Shown in pieces: positions 9,012 through 18,786 of a DNA stretch of 43,060 nucleotides. The position numbers and the translations under genes were made by a program. The notes under the pieces are model-generated. The model was not told the origin of the DNA. It saw only the letters and a list, made by a program, of their open reading frames with translations, and made no database searches. Position 1 is the first letter of the stretch. The number at the start of each line of letters is the position of its first letter. The stretch comes from Ectopseudomonas mendocina (GTDB lineage: Bacteria > Pseudomonadota > Gammaproteobacteria > Pseudomonadales > Pseudomonadaceae), in contig NZ_VRYE01000070.1 of NCBI RefSeq assembly GCF_008041835.1, positions 1 through 43,060 of the forward strand, in the 5' to 3' direction.

Positions 9012-9791
9012 TTGCTGGACAATATTCGCGTGGTTTTGGTGGGCACCAGTCATCCGGGCAATATCGGCGGTGCCGCGCGGGCGATGAAAAACATGGGGCT
9101 GTCGCGTCTGGTATTGGTGGCTCCCGAAGATTTCCCCAGTGGCGAGGCTGTCGCGCGCGCGTCCGGTGCGACCGATGTGCTGGATGCCGCGCAGGTGGTC
9201 GATAGCCTGGAGGAAGCGCTGGTGGGCTGCACCCTGGTGGTCGGCACCAGTGCGCGCGATCGACGCATCCCCTGGCCGCTGCTCGATCCGCGCGAATGCG
9301 CTGTGGCCAGCTGTGAGCAGGCTGCTGCAGGTGGTGAGGTGGCGTTGGTGTTCGGTCGTGAATATGCCGGCCTGACCAACGAAGAGTTGCAGCGATGTCA
9401 GTACCACGTGCATATCCCGTCCAACCCGGAATTCAGTTCGCTGAATCTGGCGGCGGCGGTTCAGGTGCTGGCCTATGAAGTGCGCATGGCCTGGCTGACG
9501 GCCTCGAGTCTGCCGACCAAGGTAGAGAAGCTGGAGTCGACGGCGATGCTCAATGCTCAGGCGGCGACCGCGGACGAACTGGAGTCCTTCTACGGTCATC
9601 TGCGGCGCGTGCTGGTGATGATCGGTTTTCTCGATCCACAGAAGCCGCGGCACCTGATGACGCGTCTGCGCCGACTGTATGGGCGCAGTGCGGTGAGCAA
9701 GTTGGAAATGAATATCCTGCGCGGCATCCTGACCGAGACGGAGAAGGCCGTGCGTGGAGAGTCTCACAAGCAGGGGAAGTCTGATGTTTGA
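9012..9791 (+). CDS. trmJ: tRNA (cytidine/uridine-2'-O-)-methyltransferase TrmJ
   Basis: A SPOUT-class methyltransferase that 2'-O-methylates position 32 of tRNAs. I chose the TTG at 9012, which gives [20 protein letters not shown] and 259 residues, matching the family start. The frame is open up to 8967 but that part has no similarity. SPOUT motifs seen: [29 protein letters not shown] and [20 protein letters not shown]. The C-terminal extension (about residues 165-259) is the TrmJ-specific helical part. Its end overlaps the start of cysE by 8 bases. Confidence 0.92.
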   Translation: MLDNIRVVLVGTSHPGNIGGAARAMKNMGLSRLVLVAPEDFPSGEAVARASGATDVLDAAQVVDSLEEALVGCTLVVGTSARDRRIPWPLLDPRECAVASCEQAAAGGEVALVFGREYAGLTNEELQRCQYHVHIPSNPEFSSLNLAAAVQVLAYEVRMAWLTASSLPTKVEKLESTAMLNAQAATADELESFYGHLRRVLVMIGFLDPQKPRHLMTRLRRLYGRSAVSKLEMNILRGILTETEKAVRGESHKQGKSDV

Positions 9792-10569
9792 GCGCATGCG
9801 AGAAGATATCCAGAGCGTTTTTCACCGTGATCCGGCGGCGCGCAATGCGTTCGAGGTGGTGACCTGCTATCCCGGGCTGCACGCTGTCTGGCTGCATCGC
9901 GTGGCGCACGCGCTGTGGTGTTCGGGCTGGAAGTGGCTGGCGCGCGTGGTCTCCAACTTCGGGCGCTGGATGACCGGTATCGAAATTCATCCGGGGGCGA
10001 AGATCGGGCGGCGTTTCTTCATCGATCACGGTATGGGCATCGTCATTGGTGAAACCGCCGAGATCGGTAACGACGTGACCCTTTACCAGGGGGTCACCCT
10101 CGGTGGCACCAGTTGGAACAAGGGCAAGCGTCACCCGACCCTGGAAGATGGGGTGGTGGTGGGGGCTGGCGCCAAGGTGCTGGGCCCGTTCACTGTCGGG
10201 GCTGGTGCCAAGATCGGCTCCAACGCGGTGGTGACCAAGGCGGTGCCGGCCGGGGCGACGGCAGTTGGCATTCCCGGCAAGATCATCGTCAAGTCTGATG
10301 ACGAGCAGGAAGCCAAGCGTCAGGCCATGGCTGAGAAGATCGGCTTCGACGCCTACGGCGTGGGTCAGGATATGCCGGACCCGGTTGCCCGTGCCATCGG
10401 TCAGTTGCTCGATCACCTGCATGCAGTCGATGGTCGTCTGGAGGGGATGTGCAAGGCGCTGACGGCGCTCGGCAGTGATTATTGCGCCAAGGATCTGCCG
10501 ACCTTGCGCGACGAGGACTTCGCCGATGTGTGCAAGGATCAGCAGCAGGGCGACAAGCCGGCTGCCTGA
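9784..10569 (+). CDS. cysE: Serine O-acetyltransferase CysE
   Basis: Makes O-acetylserine from serine and acetyl-CoA, the first step of cysteine synthesis. It has 261 residues. A short helical N-terminus ([17 protein letters not shown]) is followed by a left-handed beta-helix with hexapeptide repeats from about 70 ([19 protein letters not shown]). The catalytic region includes [13 protein letters not shown] and the loop [18 protein letters not shown]. The tail after about 185 is longer than in minimal forms. AGGGGAAG precedes the ATG, which lies inside the end of trmJ. Its place before iscR links cysteine supply to cysteine-consuming cluster assembly. Confidence 0.95.
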   Translation: MFERMREDIQSVFHRDPAARNAFEVVTCYPGLHAVWLHRVAHALWCSGWKWLARVVSNFGRWMTGIEIHPGAKIGRRFFIDHGMGIVIGETAEIGNDVTLYQGVTLGGTSWNKGKRHPTLEDGVVVGAGAKVLGPFTVGAGAKIGSNAVVTKAVPAGATAVGIPGKIIVKSDDEQEAKRQAMAEKIGFDAYGVGQDMPDPVARAIGQLLDHLHAVDGRLEGMCKALTALGSDYCAKDLPTLRDEDFADVCKDQQQGDKPAA

Positions 10570-10642
10570 TGCGGCGGGAGACGGGCTTTGCTATGATGCT
10601 GCCTCCTTCTTGTGCGCAAGCCTGAGTAAATCAATAGGTCTT

Positions 10643-10667
10643 ATAGTTGACTTAAATACTCGGGAAT
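10643..10667 (+). promoter_or_regulatory. IscR type-1 binding site upstream of iscR
   Basis: ATAGTTGACT, then TAAA, then TACTCGGGAAT fits the 25-base type-1 IscR consensus (ATASYYGACTRWWWYAGTC...), with a clear dyad. It covers the -35 box and spacer of the iscR promoter, so [2Fe-2S]-IscR would repress its own operon as in E. coli. The match is by eye. Confidence 0.8.
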
Positions 10668-10675
10668 CGCATACT
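10647..10675 (+). promoter_or_regulatory. Sigma-70 promoter of the isc operon
   Basis: TTGACT (10647-10652), a 17-base spacer and CATACT (10670-10675), 32 bases before the iscR ATG. It overlaps the IscR site. Confidence 0.8.
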
Positions 10676-10706
10676 TCATGGCACTTCAGTGATTCGTGGT
10701 AGAGCC

Positions 10707-11198
10707 ATGCGACTGACCACCAAAGGCCGTTACGCCGTTACCGCCATGCTCGATCTGGCGCTGCACGCGCAGCACGGTCCCGTTTCCCTGGCTGATATTT
10801 CCGAGCGGCAGGGCATTTCCCTGTCTTATCTCGAGCAACTGTTCGCCAAGCTGCGCCGTGGCAGCCTGGTTTCCAGTGTGCGCGGGCCGGGCGGCGGTTA
10901 TCAGCTGTCACGCGACATGCGCGGCATTCAGGTGGCTCAGGTGATCGATGCGGTCAACGAGTCGGTGGATGCCACGCGTTGCCAGGGGCAGGGTGATTGC
11001 CATGCCGGTGACACCTGTCTGACCCACCACCTGTGGTGTGACCTCAGCCAGCAGATTCATGAATTCCTCAGTGGCATCAGCCTGGCCGACCTGGTCGCGC
11101 GCCATGAGGTGCAGGAAGTGGCCTTGCGTCAGGATCAGCGTCGCTGCTCTGGCAAGGCGCCACGCCTGGATAAGATTGAAGCGTCCGCCGTCGAATGA
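10707..11198 (+). CDS. iscR: Iron-sulfur cluster regulator IscR
   Basis: An Rrf2-family transcription factor that senses [2Fe-2S] status and represses the isc operon when clusters are plentiful. The ATG at 10707 gives [20 protein letters not shown] and 163 residues, the usual length. A winged helix covers residues 1-80, with recognition region [19 protein letters not shown] and wing [10 protein letters not shown]. Cluster ligands C92, C98, C104 and H107 are all present in [17 protein letters not shown]. It is first in the operon, 29 bases before iscS. Confidence 0.97.
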   Translation: MRLTTKGRYAVTAMLDLALHAQHGPVSLADISERQGISLSYLEQLFAKLRRGSLVSSVRGPGGGYQLSRDMRGIQVAQVIDAVNESVDATRCQGQGDCHAGDTCLTHHLWCDLSQQIHEFLSGISLADLVARHEVQEVALRQDQRRCSGKAPRLDKIEASAVE

Positions 11199-11227
11199 AC
11201 GGTGCGCTTGCCGATAGGAGAAGTCTG

Positions 11228-12442
11228 ATGAAATTGCCTATTTACCTCGATTATTCCGCTACCACGCCGGTCGATCCGCGTGTGGCGCAGAAAATGAGCG
11301 AGTGCCTGCTGGTCGATGGTAACTTCGGCAACCCGGCTTCGCGCTCGCATGTGTTTGGCTGGAAGGCTGAAGAAGCGGTGGAAAATGCCCGCCGTCAGGT
11401 CGCCGAACTGGTCAATGCCGACCCGCGCGAAATCGTCTGGACCAGCGGTGCAACCGAGTCCAACAACCTGGCGATCAAAGGCGTGGCGCACTTCTACGCC
11501 AGCAAGGGCAAGCACATCATCACCTCGAAGATCGAGCACAAGGCGGTACTCGATACCACCCGCCAGCTCGAACGCGAAGGCTTCGAGGTGACCTATCTGG
11601 AGCCAGGCGAAGATGGCCTGATTACCCCGGCCATGATCGAAGCCGCGCTGCGTGACGACACCGTGCTGGTGTCGGTCATGCACGTCAACAACGAGATCGG
11701 CACCATCAACGACATCGCCGCCATCGGCGAGCTGACCCGCTCCCGTGGTGTGCTGCTGCATGTCGATGCCGCGCAGTCCACCGGCAAGGTGGAAATCGAT
11801 CTGGAAAAGATGAAGGTCGACCTGATGTCCTTCTCGGCGCACAAGACCTATGGCCCGAAAGGCGTGGGCGCCCTTTACGTGCGCCGCAAGCCGCGTGTGC
11901 GTCTGGAAGCGCAGACCCACGGTGGCGGCCATGAGCGTGGCATGCGCTCCGGCACCCTGGCCACTCACCAGTGCGTCGGCATGGGCGAAGCCTTCCGCAT
12001 CGCCAAGGAAGAGATGGCTGCTGAGAATCAGCGCATTACCGCCCTGCGTGATCGCTTCTACCGCCAGCTCGAAGGCATGGAAGAGCTGTACGTCAACGGC
12101 AGCCTGACTGCTCGTGTGCCGCACAACCTCAACCTGAGTTTCAACTACGTCGAGGGTGAGTCGCTGATCATGGCGCTCAAGGACCTCGCCGTATCGTCCG
12201 GTTCGGCCTGCACCTCGGCTTCCCTGGAGCCGTCCTACGTACTGCGTGCTCTGGGCCGTAACGACGAGCTGGCGCACAGTTCGATTCGCTTCACCTTCGG
12301 TCGTTTCACCACTGAAGAAGAGGTCGATTACGCTGTCGCCAAGGTTCGTGAGGCTGTGGATAAGCTGCGCGAACTGTCGCCCCTGTGGGATATGTTCAAA
12401 GAAGGTGTCGACCTTTCCTCCGTGGAATGGGCAGCACACTGA
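11228..12442 (+). CDS. iscS: Cysteine desulfurase IscS
   Basis: A PLP enzyme that converts cysteine to alanine and passes the sulfur as persulfide to IscU and to tRNA-thiolation partners. The ATG at 11228, behind AGGAG, gives 404 residues starting [20 protein letters not shown]. The PLP lysine is K206 ([12 protein letters not shown]) and the persulfide cysteine is C328 in the mobile loop ([17 protein letters not shown]). Both positions equal those of E. coli IscS. The frame continues upstream to 11195 but has no ribosome site there. Confidence 0.98.
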   Translation: MKLPIYLDYSATTPVDPRVAQKMSECLLVDGNFGNPASRSHVFGWKAEEAVENARRQVAELVNADPREIVWTSGATESNNLAIKGVAHFYASKGKHIITSKIEHKAVLDTTRQLEREGFEVTYLEPGEDGLITPAMIEAALRDDTVLVSVMHVNNEIGTINDIAAIGELTRSRGVLLHVDAAQSTGKVEIDLEKMKVDLMSFSAHKTYGPKGVGALYVRRKPRVRLEAQTHGGGHERGMRSGTLATHQCVGMGEAFRIAKEEMAAENQRITALRDRFYRQLEGMEELYVNGSLTARVPHNLNLSFNYVEGESLIMALKDLAVSSGSACTSASLEPSYVLRALGRNDELAHSSIRFTFGRFTTEEEVDYAVAKVREAVDKLRELSPLWDMFKEGVDLSSVEWAAH

Positions 12443-12485
12443 TAGCTGCCTGAAGAGCGGCACCTGATGAGAGAGGAAGTACAGC

Positions 12486-12872
12486 ATGGCTTACAGTGAC
12501 AAGGTCATTGACCACTACGAAAACCCGCGTAACGTCGGCAAGCTGAACGCCGAAGATCCCGATGTTGGCACCGGTATGGTCGGCGCGCCGGCCTGCGGCG
12601 ACGTCATGCGTCTGCAGATCAAGGTCAACGAAAGCGGCGTGATCGAAGACGCCAAGTTCAAGACCTATGGCTGTGGTTCGGCGATTGCCTCCAGCTCCCT
12701 CGCCACCGAGTGGATGAAGGGCAAGACCCTGGATGAAGCCGAGAGCATCAAGAACACCCAGCTCGCCGAAGAACTGGCACTGCCACCGGTGAAAATTCAC
12801 TGCTCCGTGCTCGCCGAAGACGCCATCAAGGCCGCCGTGCGCGACTACAAGCAGAAGAAAGGCTTGCTCTGA
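12486..12872 (+). CDS. iscU: Iron-sulfur cluster scaffold IscU
   Basis: The scaffold on which clusters are built before HscA/HscB-driven release. It has 128 residues. Ligands C37, D39, C63 and C106 are present in [14 protein letters not shown] and IHCS. The HscA recognition motif LPPVK is at 99-103. AGAGGAAG precedes the ATG. It lies between iscS and iscA as in the classic isc operon. Confidence 0.98.
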   Translation: MAYSDKVIDHYENPRNVGKLNAEDPDVGTGMVGAPACGDVMRLQIKVNESGVIEDAKFKTYGCGSAIASSSLATEWMKGKTLDEAESIKNTQLAEELALPPVKIHCSVLAEDAIKAAVRDYKQKKGLL

Positions 12873-12885
12873 TACGAGGTTTGTA

Positions 12886-13209
12886 ATGGCCATCACCATG
12901 TCTGAAGCAGCTGCCCGTCACGTGCAGCGCTCTCTCGAAGGGCGCGGCAAGGGCGAGGGTATTCGTCTCGGTGTGCGTACTACCGGTTGTTCCGGCCTGG
13001 CCTACGTGCTCGAGTTCGTTGACGAATTGGCGGCCGAGGATCAGGTATTCGAAAGCCATGGCGTCAAGGTGATCATCGATCCCAAGAGCCTGGTCTATCT
13101 CGATGGCACCGAGTTGGACTTCGTCAAGGAAGGTCTCAACGAGGGCTTCAAGTTCAACAACCCCAACGTGCGCGGCGAATGTGGTTGCGGCGAAAGCTTC
13201 AATGTCTGA
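12886..13209 (+). CDS. iscA: A-type iron-sulfur carrier IscA
   Basis: Carries clusters, mainly for [4Fe-4S] targets. It has 107 residues with the three conserved cysteines C35 (RTTGCSG) and C99/C101 (GECGCGESF) at the C-terminus. GAGG before the ATG serves as ribosome site. It lies 13 bases after iscU. Confidence 0.97.
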   Translation: MAITMSEAAARHVQRSLEGRGKGEGIRLGVRTTGCSGLAYVLEFVDELAAEDQVFESHGVKVIIDPKSLVYLDGTELDFVKEGLNEGFKFNNPNVRGECGCGESFNV

Positions 13210-13217
13210 GGCCCTGA

Positions 13218-13739
13218 ATGGGTAATCCCTGCCATTTCGCTCTGTTCGACCTGCAGCCGAGCTTTCGTCTGGATCTGGATCAACTGGCTGCGCGTTACCG
13301 TGAGCTGGCGCGTCAGGTTCATCCTGACCGTTTCGCCGATGCCGGCGAGCGTGAGCAGCGCCTGGCGCTGGAGCGCTCGGCCTGTCTCAACGAGGCGTAT
13401 CAGATTCTGAAAACGCCATCGCAGCGTGCCCGTTACCTGCTGGCCATGCGTGGGCCGGAGCTTCCGCTGGAAGTGACGGTGCAGGATCCGGATTTTCTCC
13501 TGCAGCAGATGCAGCTGCGCGAAGAGCTGGAAGAGCTGCAGGACGACGCCGACCTGGCTGGTGTCGCGGCCTTCAAGCGTCGCCTGAAGATCGCTCAGGA
13601 GGCGCTCAATGAGCGCTTCGCGGCATGCTGGGACGACGATGCTCGTCGCGAAGAGGCTGAGCGCCTGATGCGGCGGATGCAGTTTCTCGACAAGCTCTCC
13701 CATGAAGTGCGCCAACTAGAAGAGCGCCTCGACGATTAA
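13218..13739 (+). CDS. hscB: Co-chaperone HscB
   Basis: A J-domain protein that brings IscU to HscA and stimulates its ATPase. It has 173 residues, with an N-terminal J domain (about 1-75) holding the HPD triad at 35-37 (QVHPDRFAD) and a C-terminal three-helix IscU-binding domain rich in Glu, Leu and Arg. It follows iscA after 8 bases. Confidence 0.96.
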   Translation: MGNPCHFALFDLQPSFRLDLDQLAARYRELARQVHPDRFADAGEREQRLALERSACLNEAYQILKTPSQRARYLLAMRGPELPLEVTVQDPDFLLQQMQLREELEELQDDADLAGVAAFKRRLKIAQEALNERFAACWDDDARREEAERLMRRMQFLDKLSHEVRQLEERLDD

Positions 13740-13784
13740 CCTGTGGGTTGCCTCGGCAGCCTGCCTGATGATTTCAAGAAGACC

Positions 13785-15650
13785 ATGGCCTTATTGCAGA
13801 TCGCCGAGCCAGGACAGAGCCCGCAACCGCACCAGCGTCGGCTGGCAGTGGGTATTGACCTGGGCACCACCAATTCACTGGTCGCTGCCGTGCGCAGTGG
13901 TCTGGCCGAGCCTCTGGCCGATGCTGCCGGCAAGGTCATCCTGCCTTCGGCGGTGCGTTATCACGCCGCCAGCATCGAGGTCGGCGAGTCGGCCAAGGCT
14001 GCTGCTGCCAGTGATCCGTTGAACACCGTGTTGTCGGTCAAGCGTCTGATGGGCCGCGGTATCGCCGATGTGCATCAGCTTGGCGAGCAATTGCCCTATC
14101 GCTTCGTGGCGGGCGAGTCGCACATGCCCTTCATCGAAACGGTGCAGGGGGCGAAGAGTCCGGTCGAGGTGTCCGCCGAAATTCTCAAGTCGCTGCGTTT
14201 GCGTGCCGAGCAAGCGCTGGGTGGCGAGTTGGTGGGCGCGGTGATTACCGTGCCGGCCTACTTCGATGACGCGCAGCGTCAGGCCACCAAGGATGCCGCG
14301 CGTCTTGCCGGCCTTAGCGTGCTGCGTCTGCTCAACGAACCCACTGCTGCCGCTGTCGCCTATGGTCTGGATCAGAAGGCCGAAGGCGTGGTTGCCATCT
14401 ATGACCTGGGCGGCGGCACCTTTGATATTTCCATCCTGCGCCTGACCGGCGGTGTTTTCGAGGTGCTGGCCACCGGTGGCGACAGCGCCCTGGGTGGCGA
14501 CGACTTCGATCATGCCATTGCCGACTGGATCATCCAGCAGGCCGGGATTTCCAGTGATCTCGATCCGGCAACCCAGCGCAGCCTGCTACAGGCTGCCTGT
14601 GCTGCGAAAGAGGCGCTGACCGAGGCGGACAGCACTGAACTGAGTCATGGCGACTGGCGCGCTGTGTTGAGTCGCGAGCAGTTCGAGGCGCTGATCGAAC
14701 CGATGGTGGCGCGCAGCCTCAAGGCTTGCCGTCGCGCTGTACGAGATTCGGGCGTCGAGCTGGAAGAGGTCAGTGCCGTGGTCATGGTGGGCGGCTCGAC
14801 CCGCGTGCCGCGTGTGCGCGAGGCGGTAGGCGAGCTGTTCGGTCGCGCGCCGCTGACCAATATCGACCCTGATCAGGTAGTGGCCATCGGTGCGGCAATC
14901 CAGGCCGATGCCCTGGCGGGTAATCAGCGTGGTGATGGCGAGGAGTTGCTGCTGCTGGATGTGATTCCACTGTCGCTCGGCCTGGAAACCATGGGCGGGC
15001 TGATGGAAAAGGTGATTCCGCGCAATACCACCATCCCGGTGGCGCGTGCGCAGGAATTCACCACCTACAAGGATGGCCAGACGGCCATGATGATTCATGT
15101 GCTGCAGGGCGAGCGCGAACTGATCGCCGACTGCCGTTCGCTGGCGCGCTTCGAGCTGCGCGGCATTCCGCCGATGGTCGCGGGTGCAGCGAAGATTCGC
15201 GTGACCTTCCAGGTCGATGCCGATGGCCTGCTCAGTGTCGCGGCGCGGGAATTGAGCTCCGGCATCGAGTCGAGCGTCCAGGTCAAGCCGTCCTATGGTC
15301 TGACTGATGGCGAGATCGCGCGCATGCTGCAGGACTCCTTCCAGAACGCCGGCGACGACAAGGCCGCGCGCGTGTTGCGCGAGCAGCAGGTCGATGCGCA
15401 GCGTCTGATCGAGGCGGTCGAAGGCGCGCTGGAGGTCGATGGCGAGCGCCTGCTGGATGCCGAGGAGCGCGCCATCATCGAACTGCAGGTGCAGGAGCTG
15501 CGCGAGCTGCTGGCCGGCAACGATGGCCTGGCCATCGAGCGGCAGACCAAGCGCCTGTCGCAGGTGACCGACGCATTCGCGGCCAGGCGCCTGGACTCGA
15601 CGGTCAAGGCCGCGCTGGCCGGGCGCAATCTCAACGAGATCGAGGAATAA
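13785..15650 (+). CDS. hscA: Hsp70-type chaperone HscA
   Basis: A specialised Hsp70 that binds the LPPVK motif of IscU and drives cluster transfer. The ATG at 13785 gives 621 residues starting [20 protein letters not shown], the family's normal start. An open frame from GTG 13743 adds 14 unrelated residues. ATPase domain motifs: [25 protein letters not shown] and [14 protein letters not shown]. The substrate-binding domain starts at about 390 ([17 protein letters not shown]), followed by the lid. Confidence 0.97.
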   Translation: MALLQIAEPGQSPQPHQRRLAVGIDLGTTNSLVAAVRSGLAEPLADAAGKVILPSAVRYHAASIEVGESAKAAAASDPLNTVLSVKRLMGRGIADVHQLGEQLPYRFVAGESHMPFIETVQGAKSPVEVSAEILKSLRLRAEQALGGELVGAVITVPAYFDDAQRQATKDAARLAGLSVLRLLNEPTAAAVAYGLDQKAEGVVAIYDLGGGTFDISILRLTGGVFEVLATGGDSALGGDDFDHAIADWIIQQAGISSDLDPATQRSLLQAACAAKEALTEADSTELSHGDWRAVLSREQFEALIEPMVARSLKACRRAVRDSGVELEEVSAVVMVGGSTRVPRVREAVGELFGRAPLTNIDPDQVVAIGAAIQADALAGNQRGDGEELLLLDVIPLSLGLETMGGLMEKVIPRNTTIPVARAQEFTTYKDGQTAMMIHVLQGERELIADCRSLARFELRGIPPMVAGAAKIRVTFQVDADGLLSVAARELSSGIESSVQVKPSYGLTDGEIARMLQDSFQNAGDDKAARVLREQQVDAQRLIEAVEGALEVDGERLLDAEERAIIELQVQELRELLAGNDGLAIERQTKRLSQVTDAFAARRLDSTVKAALAGRNLNEIEE

Positions 15651-15654
15651 TTTG

Positions 15655-15996
15655 ATGCCGCAGGTAATTTTTCTGCCTCACGAGCGCTTCTGCCCGGATG
15701 GCCTGGTGGTCGAGGCCGAGCCCGGCATTTCCATTCTCGAGTTGGCGCATGAGCACCATATCGAGATGGAAAGCGCCTGTGGCGGCGTCTGCGCCTGCAC
15801 CACCTGTCACTGCATCGTGCGCGAGGGCTTCGACTCGCTGAACGAGGCGGACGAGCTGGAAGAGGACTATCTGGACAAGGCCTGGGGGCTCGAGGCGCAG
15901 TCGCGCCTGGCCTGTCAGGCCATTGTCGGTGAGGAAGACCTCACCATCGAGATTCCCAAGTATTCGCTCAATCACGCGGCCGAAGCGCCGCACTGA
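15655..15996 (+). CDS. fdx: [2Fe-2S] ferredoxin of the isc system
   Basis: An electron donor for cluster assembly. It has 113 residues. Cluster ligands C42, C48, C51 and C87 sit in SACGGVCACTTCHC and LACQA, with additional cysteines C46 and C53. The ATG at 15655 follows GAGGA by 7 bases. It is four bases after hscA. Confidence 0.97.
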   Translation: MPQVIFLPHERFCPDGLVVEAEPGISILELAHEHHIEMESACGGVCACTTCHCIVREGFDSLNEADELEEDYLDKAWGLEAQSRLACQAIVGEEDLTIEIPKYSLNHAAEAPH

Positions 15997-16004
15997 CAGG
16001 CAAC

Positions 16005-16061
16005 TCCCTCATCCGGCGCTTCGCGCCACCTTCTCCCAAAGGGAGAAGGGCTCAGGGGAAG
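16005..16061. repeat. Interspersed-repeat-like palindromes between fdx and iscX
   Basis: CCGGCGCTTCGCGCC followed by CCTTCTCCCAAAGGGAGAAGG, two adjacent palindromes at about 16014-16048. The second has arms CCTTCTCCC and GGGAGAAGG. Similar blocks are scattered in many proteobacterial genomes. It lies inside the isc operon, where it could form an mRNA stem-loop that lowers expression of iscX. Confidence 0.65.
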
Positions 16062-16102
16062 TTGTCGCTACGCGACTTTCACGTTAAGCGGGAAGCATGA
16101 TC

Positions 16103-16303
16103 ATGAGTCTGAAATGGGTCGATGTACTGGATATCGCCATCGAACTGAGTGAGCAGAAGCCGGATGTCGATCCGCGCTACGTCAACTTCGTCGATCTGCA
16201 CCGCTGGGTCGTGGAGTTGCCGCAGTTCTCCGATGACCCGCAGCGCGGGGGCGAGAAGGTGCTGGAGGCGATCCAGGCCGCCTGGATCGAAGAGCTCGAC
16301 TGA
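16103..16303 (+). CDS. iscX: Fe-S assembly protein IscX
   Basis: A small acidic protein that binds IscS and iron and modulates desulfurase activity. The ATG at 16103 gives 66 residues starting MSLKWVDVLDIAIELSEQKP, the usual length. GGGAAG (16090-16095) is 7 bases upstream of it but only one base from the earlier ATG at 16097, so I prefer 16103. The family pattern DxDP...V.F.DLH.WV..L..F.DDP is clear. It is the last gene of the isc operon. Confidence 0.94.
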   Translation: MSLKWVDVLDIAIELSEQKPDVDPRYVNFVDLHRWVVELPQFSDDPQRGGEKVLEAIQAAWIEELD

Positions 16304-16342
16304 AACAGGCGCTTACGGCGCCTGGCCTACGCTTTTAACCGG

Positions 16343-16373
16343 AACCCGCGTATAATTCGCGGGTTTAATTTTT
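16343..16373 (+). terminator. Intrinsic terminator of the isc operon
   Basis: AACCCGCG (16343-16350) pairs with CGCGGGTT (16358-16365) over a 7-base loop, then TAATTTTT. The loop contains the TATAAT of the ndk promoter candidate. Confidence 0.8.
16351..16356 (+). promoter_or_regulatory. Possible -10 box of the ndk promoter
   Basis: A perfect TATAAT lies 48 bases before the ndk ATG. The -35 region at optimal spacing (TACGCT, 16328-16333) is poor, so an activator or the flanking GC arms may matter. It is inside a terminator loop. Confidence 0.55.
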
Positions 16374-16404
16374 CGCTTTAACCCTAAAGTTTCTGGAGCT
16401 TCAC

Positions 16405-16836
16405 ATGGCTGTTCAACGTACTTTCTCCATCATCAAGCCTGACGCCGTTGCCAAGAACGTCATCGGTGAGATCACCACCCGTTTCGAAAAGGCCGGCCTG
16501 CGCGTCGTGGCTTCGAAGATGGTGCAACTGTCCGAGCGCGAAGCCGCCGGTTTCTACGCTGAGCACAGCGAGCGCGGCTTCTTCAAGGATCTGGTTGCTT
16601 TCATGACCTCCGGCCCGGTCATTGTTCAGGTTCTGGAAGGCGAGAACGCCGTTGCCAAGAACCGCGAGCTGATGGGCGCCACCAACCCGAAAGAAGCTGC
16701 TCCGGGCACCATCCGTGCCGATTTCGCCGTTTCCATCGACGAAAACGCCGTTCACGGTTCGGATTCCGAAGCTTCCGCTGCTCGCGAGATCGCGTACTTC
16801 TTCTCCGCTACCGAGCTGTGCGCACGCATTCGCTGA
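16405..16836 (+). CDS. ndk: Nucleoside diphosphate kinase
   Basis: Exchanges gamma-phosphates between nucleoside tri- and diphosphates through a phosphohistidine. It has 143 residues. The catalytic H117 is in NAVHGSDS, and the nucleotide-binding block [13 protein letters not shown] is at the N-terminus. TGGAG precedes the ATG. Codon use is strongly biased toward GCT, GTT and AAG, as in highly expressed genes. It has its own probable promoter and is followed 26 bases later by rlmN. Confidence 0.97.
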   Translation: MAVQRTFSIIKPDAVAKNVIGEITTRFEKAGLRVVASKMVQLSEREAAGFYAEHSERGFFKDLVAFMTSGPVIVQVLEGENAVAKNRELMGATNPKEAAPGTIRADFAVSIDENAVHGSDSEASAAREIAYFFSATELCARIR

Positions 16837-16862
16837 TTGGCGAATGAAGCGAGGGTGAAGCC

Positions 16863-18011
16863 ATGACCAATACCACCGGCAAGATCAACCTGCTGGGCCT
16901 GACCCAGCCGGAAATGGAACAGTTCTTCGAGTCCATTGGCGAGAAGCGCTTTCGTGCCGGCCAGGTAATGAAGTGGATTCACCACTTTGGCGTCGATGAT
17001 TTCGCCGCCATGACCAATGTCGGCAAGGCCTTGCGCGAAAAGCTCGAGGCCTCTGCCGAGATTCGCGGCCCGGAAGTGGTCAGCGAAAATATTTCCGCCG
17101 ATGGCACGCGCAAGTGGGTGGTGCGTGTGGCGTCGGGTAGCTGCGTGGAGACCGTGTACATCCCGCAGAACGGCCGCGGCACCCTGTGTGTGTCGTCGCA
17201 GGCCGGTTGTGCCCTGGACTGCAGTTTCTGCTCCACCGGCAAGCAAGGCTTCAATAGCGACCTGACCAGCGCCGAGATCATCGGCCAGGTGTGGATCGCC
17301 AACAAATCCTTCGGCAGCGTGCCGGCGAAGATCGACCGTGCCATCACCAACGTGGTGATGATGGGCATGGGTGAGCCGCTGCTGAACTTCGATAACGTCG
17401 TCTCCGCCATGCAGATCATGATGGATGACCTCGGCTACGGCATTTCCAAGCGCAAGGTGACCCTGTCCACCTCCGGCGTGGTGCCGATGATCGACAAGCT
17501 GGCCGAAGTCATCGACGTGTCCCTAGCATTGTCGCTGCACGCACCCAACGACGAGCTGCGCAACCAGTTGGTGCCGATCAACAAGAAGTATCCCCTGGAC
17601 ATGTTGCTGGCGGCCTGCAAGCGCTATATCGCCAAGCTCGGCGAGAAACGCGTGCTGACCATCGAGTACACCCTGCTCAAAGGTGTCAACGATCAGCCCG
17701 AGCACGCTGAGCAGATGGTCGCACTTCTGGCCGATGTGCCTTGCAAGATCAACCTGATTCCGTTTAATCCCTTCCCCTTCTCGGGGTACGAGCGGCCGAG
17801 CAATAACGCCATTCGCCGCTTCCAGGACCTGTTGCACAAGGCCGGGCACAACGTCACGGTGCGCACCACGCGCGGTGATGATATCGATGCGGCGTGCGGC
17901 CAGCTGGTTGGCCAGGTCATGGATCGTACTCGGCGCAGCGAGCGTTACATCGCCGTGCGCCAGCTGGGCAACGAGGCGCAAGAGCCTCATGCTGCCGCCA
18001 ATCGAAATTGA
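16863..18011 (+). CDS. rlmN: Dual-specificity rRNA/tRNA adenine-C2 methyltransferase RlmN
   Basis: A radical-SAM enzyme that makes 2-methyladenosine at 23S rRNA A2503 and tRNA A37. It has 382 residues. The cluster motif CxxxCxxC is C116, C120 and C123 ([12 protein letters not shown]). The glycine-rich SAM site is [15 protein letters not shown]. The C-terminal catalytic cysteine region is [15 protein letters not shown]. As a [4Fe-4S] enzyme it depends on the upstream isc genes. Confidence 0.96.
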   Translation: MTNTTGKINLLGLTQPEMEQFFESIGEKRFRAGQVMKWIHHFGVDDFAAMTNVGKALREKLEASAEIRGPEVVSENISADGTRKWVVRVASGSCVETVYIPQNGRGTLCVSSQAGCALDCSFCSTGKQGFNSDLTSAEIIGQVWIANKSFGSVPAKIDRAITNVVMMGMGEPLLNFDNVVSAMQIMMDDLGYGISKRKVTLSTSGVVPMIDKLAEVIDVSLALSLHAPNDELRNQLVPINKKYPLDMLLAACKRYIAKLGEKRVLTIEYTLLKGVNDQPEHAEQMVALLADVPCKINLIPFNPFPFSGYERPSNNAIRRFQDLLHKAGHNVTVRTTRGDDIDAACGQLVGQVMDRTRRSERYIAVRQLGNEAQEPHAAANRN

Positions 18012-18024
18012 AGAGAGGATCTCC

Positions 18025-18786
18025 ATGACCTTGCGCCCTACGCTGCTATTGCTCGTTGCCAGTTTGCTCGGTGGTTGCGTGACCACGGGCGATGTCGACC
18101 CCATGCGTACGGCGAAAGGGCGTGACGAAGCACGCGATGCCTATGTGCAACTGGGCATCGCCTACATCCAGCAGGGCGATACCCAGCGTGCCAAGGTGCC
18201 GCTGAGGAATGCGCTGGAGCTGGACTCCTCGAACGCCGATGCCCATGCGGCACTGGCCATGGCGTTCCAACTGGAGATGGAGTCGAAGCTGGCTGACGAG
18301 CATTTTCGCAAGGCGCTGTCGCAGCGCCCGAACGACGCGCGTCTGCTGAATAACTACGGTGGTTTCCTGTTCGAGCAACAGCGCTATCAGGACGCCATGA
18401 ACACCTACCTCAAGGCCGCAGAAGATAATCTCTACCCGGAGCGCTCCCGGGTGTTCGAGAACCTGGGGCTCACGGCCCTGCAACTGAACCAGCGCGAGCA
18501 GGCCAAGCAATACTTTCAGCGTGCCCTGCGCCTGAGCAGTCGCCAACCGCGCGCGTTGCTGGAAATGGCCGTCATGTCCTACGAGGACAAGGAATACGTA
18601 CCGGCCCGTCGTTACTACGACAGTTACAGCGAAATGGCGCCGCAGAACGCGCGTAGCCTGTTGCTCGGTGCACGCCTGGCCGAAGTGTTCGAGGACCGTG
18701 ACCGGGCTGCCAGCCTGGGGCTGCAATTACGGCGCCTGTACCCGGCGTCTCGGGAATATCAGCAATATGTTTCGGGGCAACAATGA
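18025..18786 (+). CDS. pilF: Type IV pilus assembly lipoprotein PilF (PilW family)
   Basis: A TPR lipoprotein that, in P. aeruginosa, localises and multimerises the PilQ secretin. The ATG at 18025 gives 253 residues. A signal peptide with lipobox LLGGC puts the lipidated cysteine at 18. About six TPR repeats follow, for example ARDAYVQLGIAYIQQGDTQR and ARLLNNYGGFLFEQQRYQDA. The open frame extends upstream into rlmN but that part is unrelated. Stop and next start overlap (ATGA). Confidence 0.93.
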   Translation: MTLRPTLLLLVASLLGGCVTTGDVDPMRTAKGRDEARDAYVQLGIAYIQQGDTQRAKVPLRNALELDSSNADAHAALAMAFQLEMESKLADEHFRKALSQRPNDARLLNNYGGFLFEQQRYQDAMNTYLKAAEDNLYPERSRVFENLGLTALQLNQREQAKQYFQRALRLSSRQPRALLEMAVMSYEDKEYVPARRYYDSYSEMAPQNARSLLLGARLAEVFEDRDRAASLGLQLRRLYPASREYQQYVSGQQ

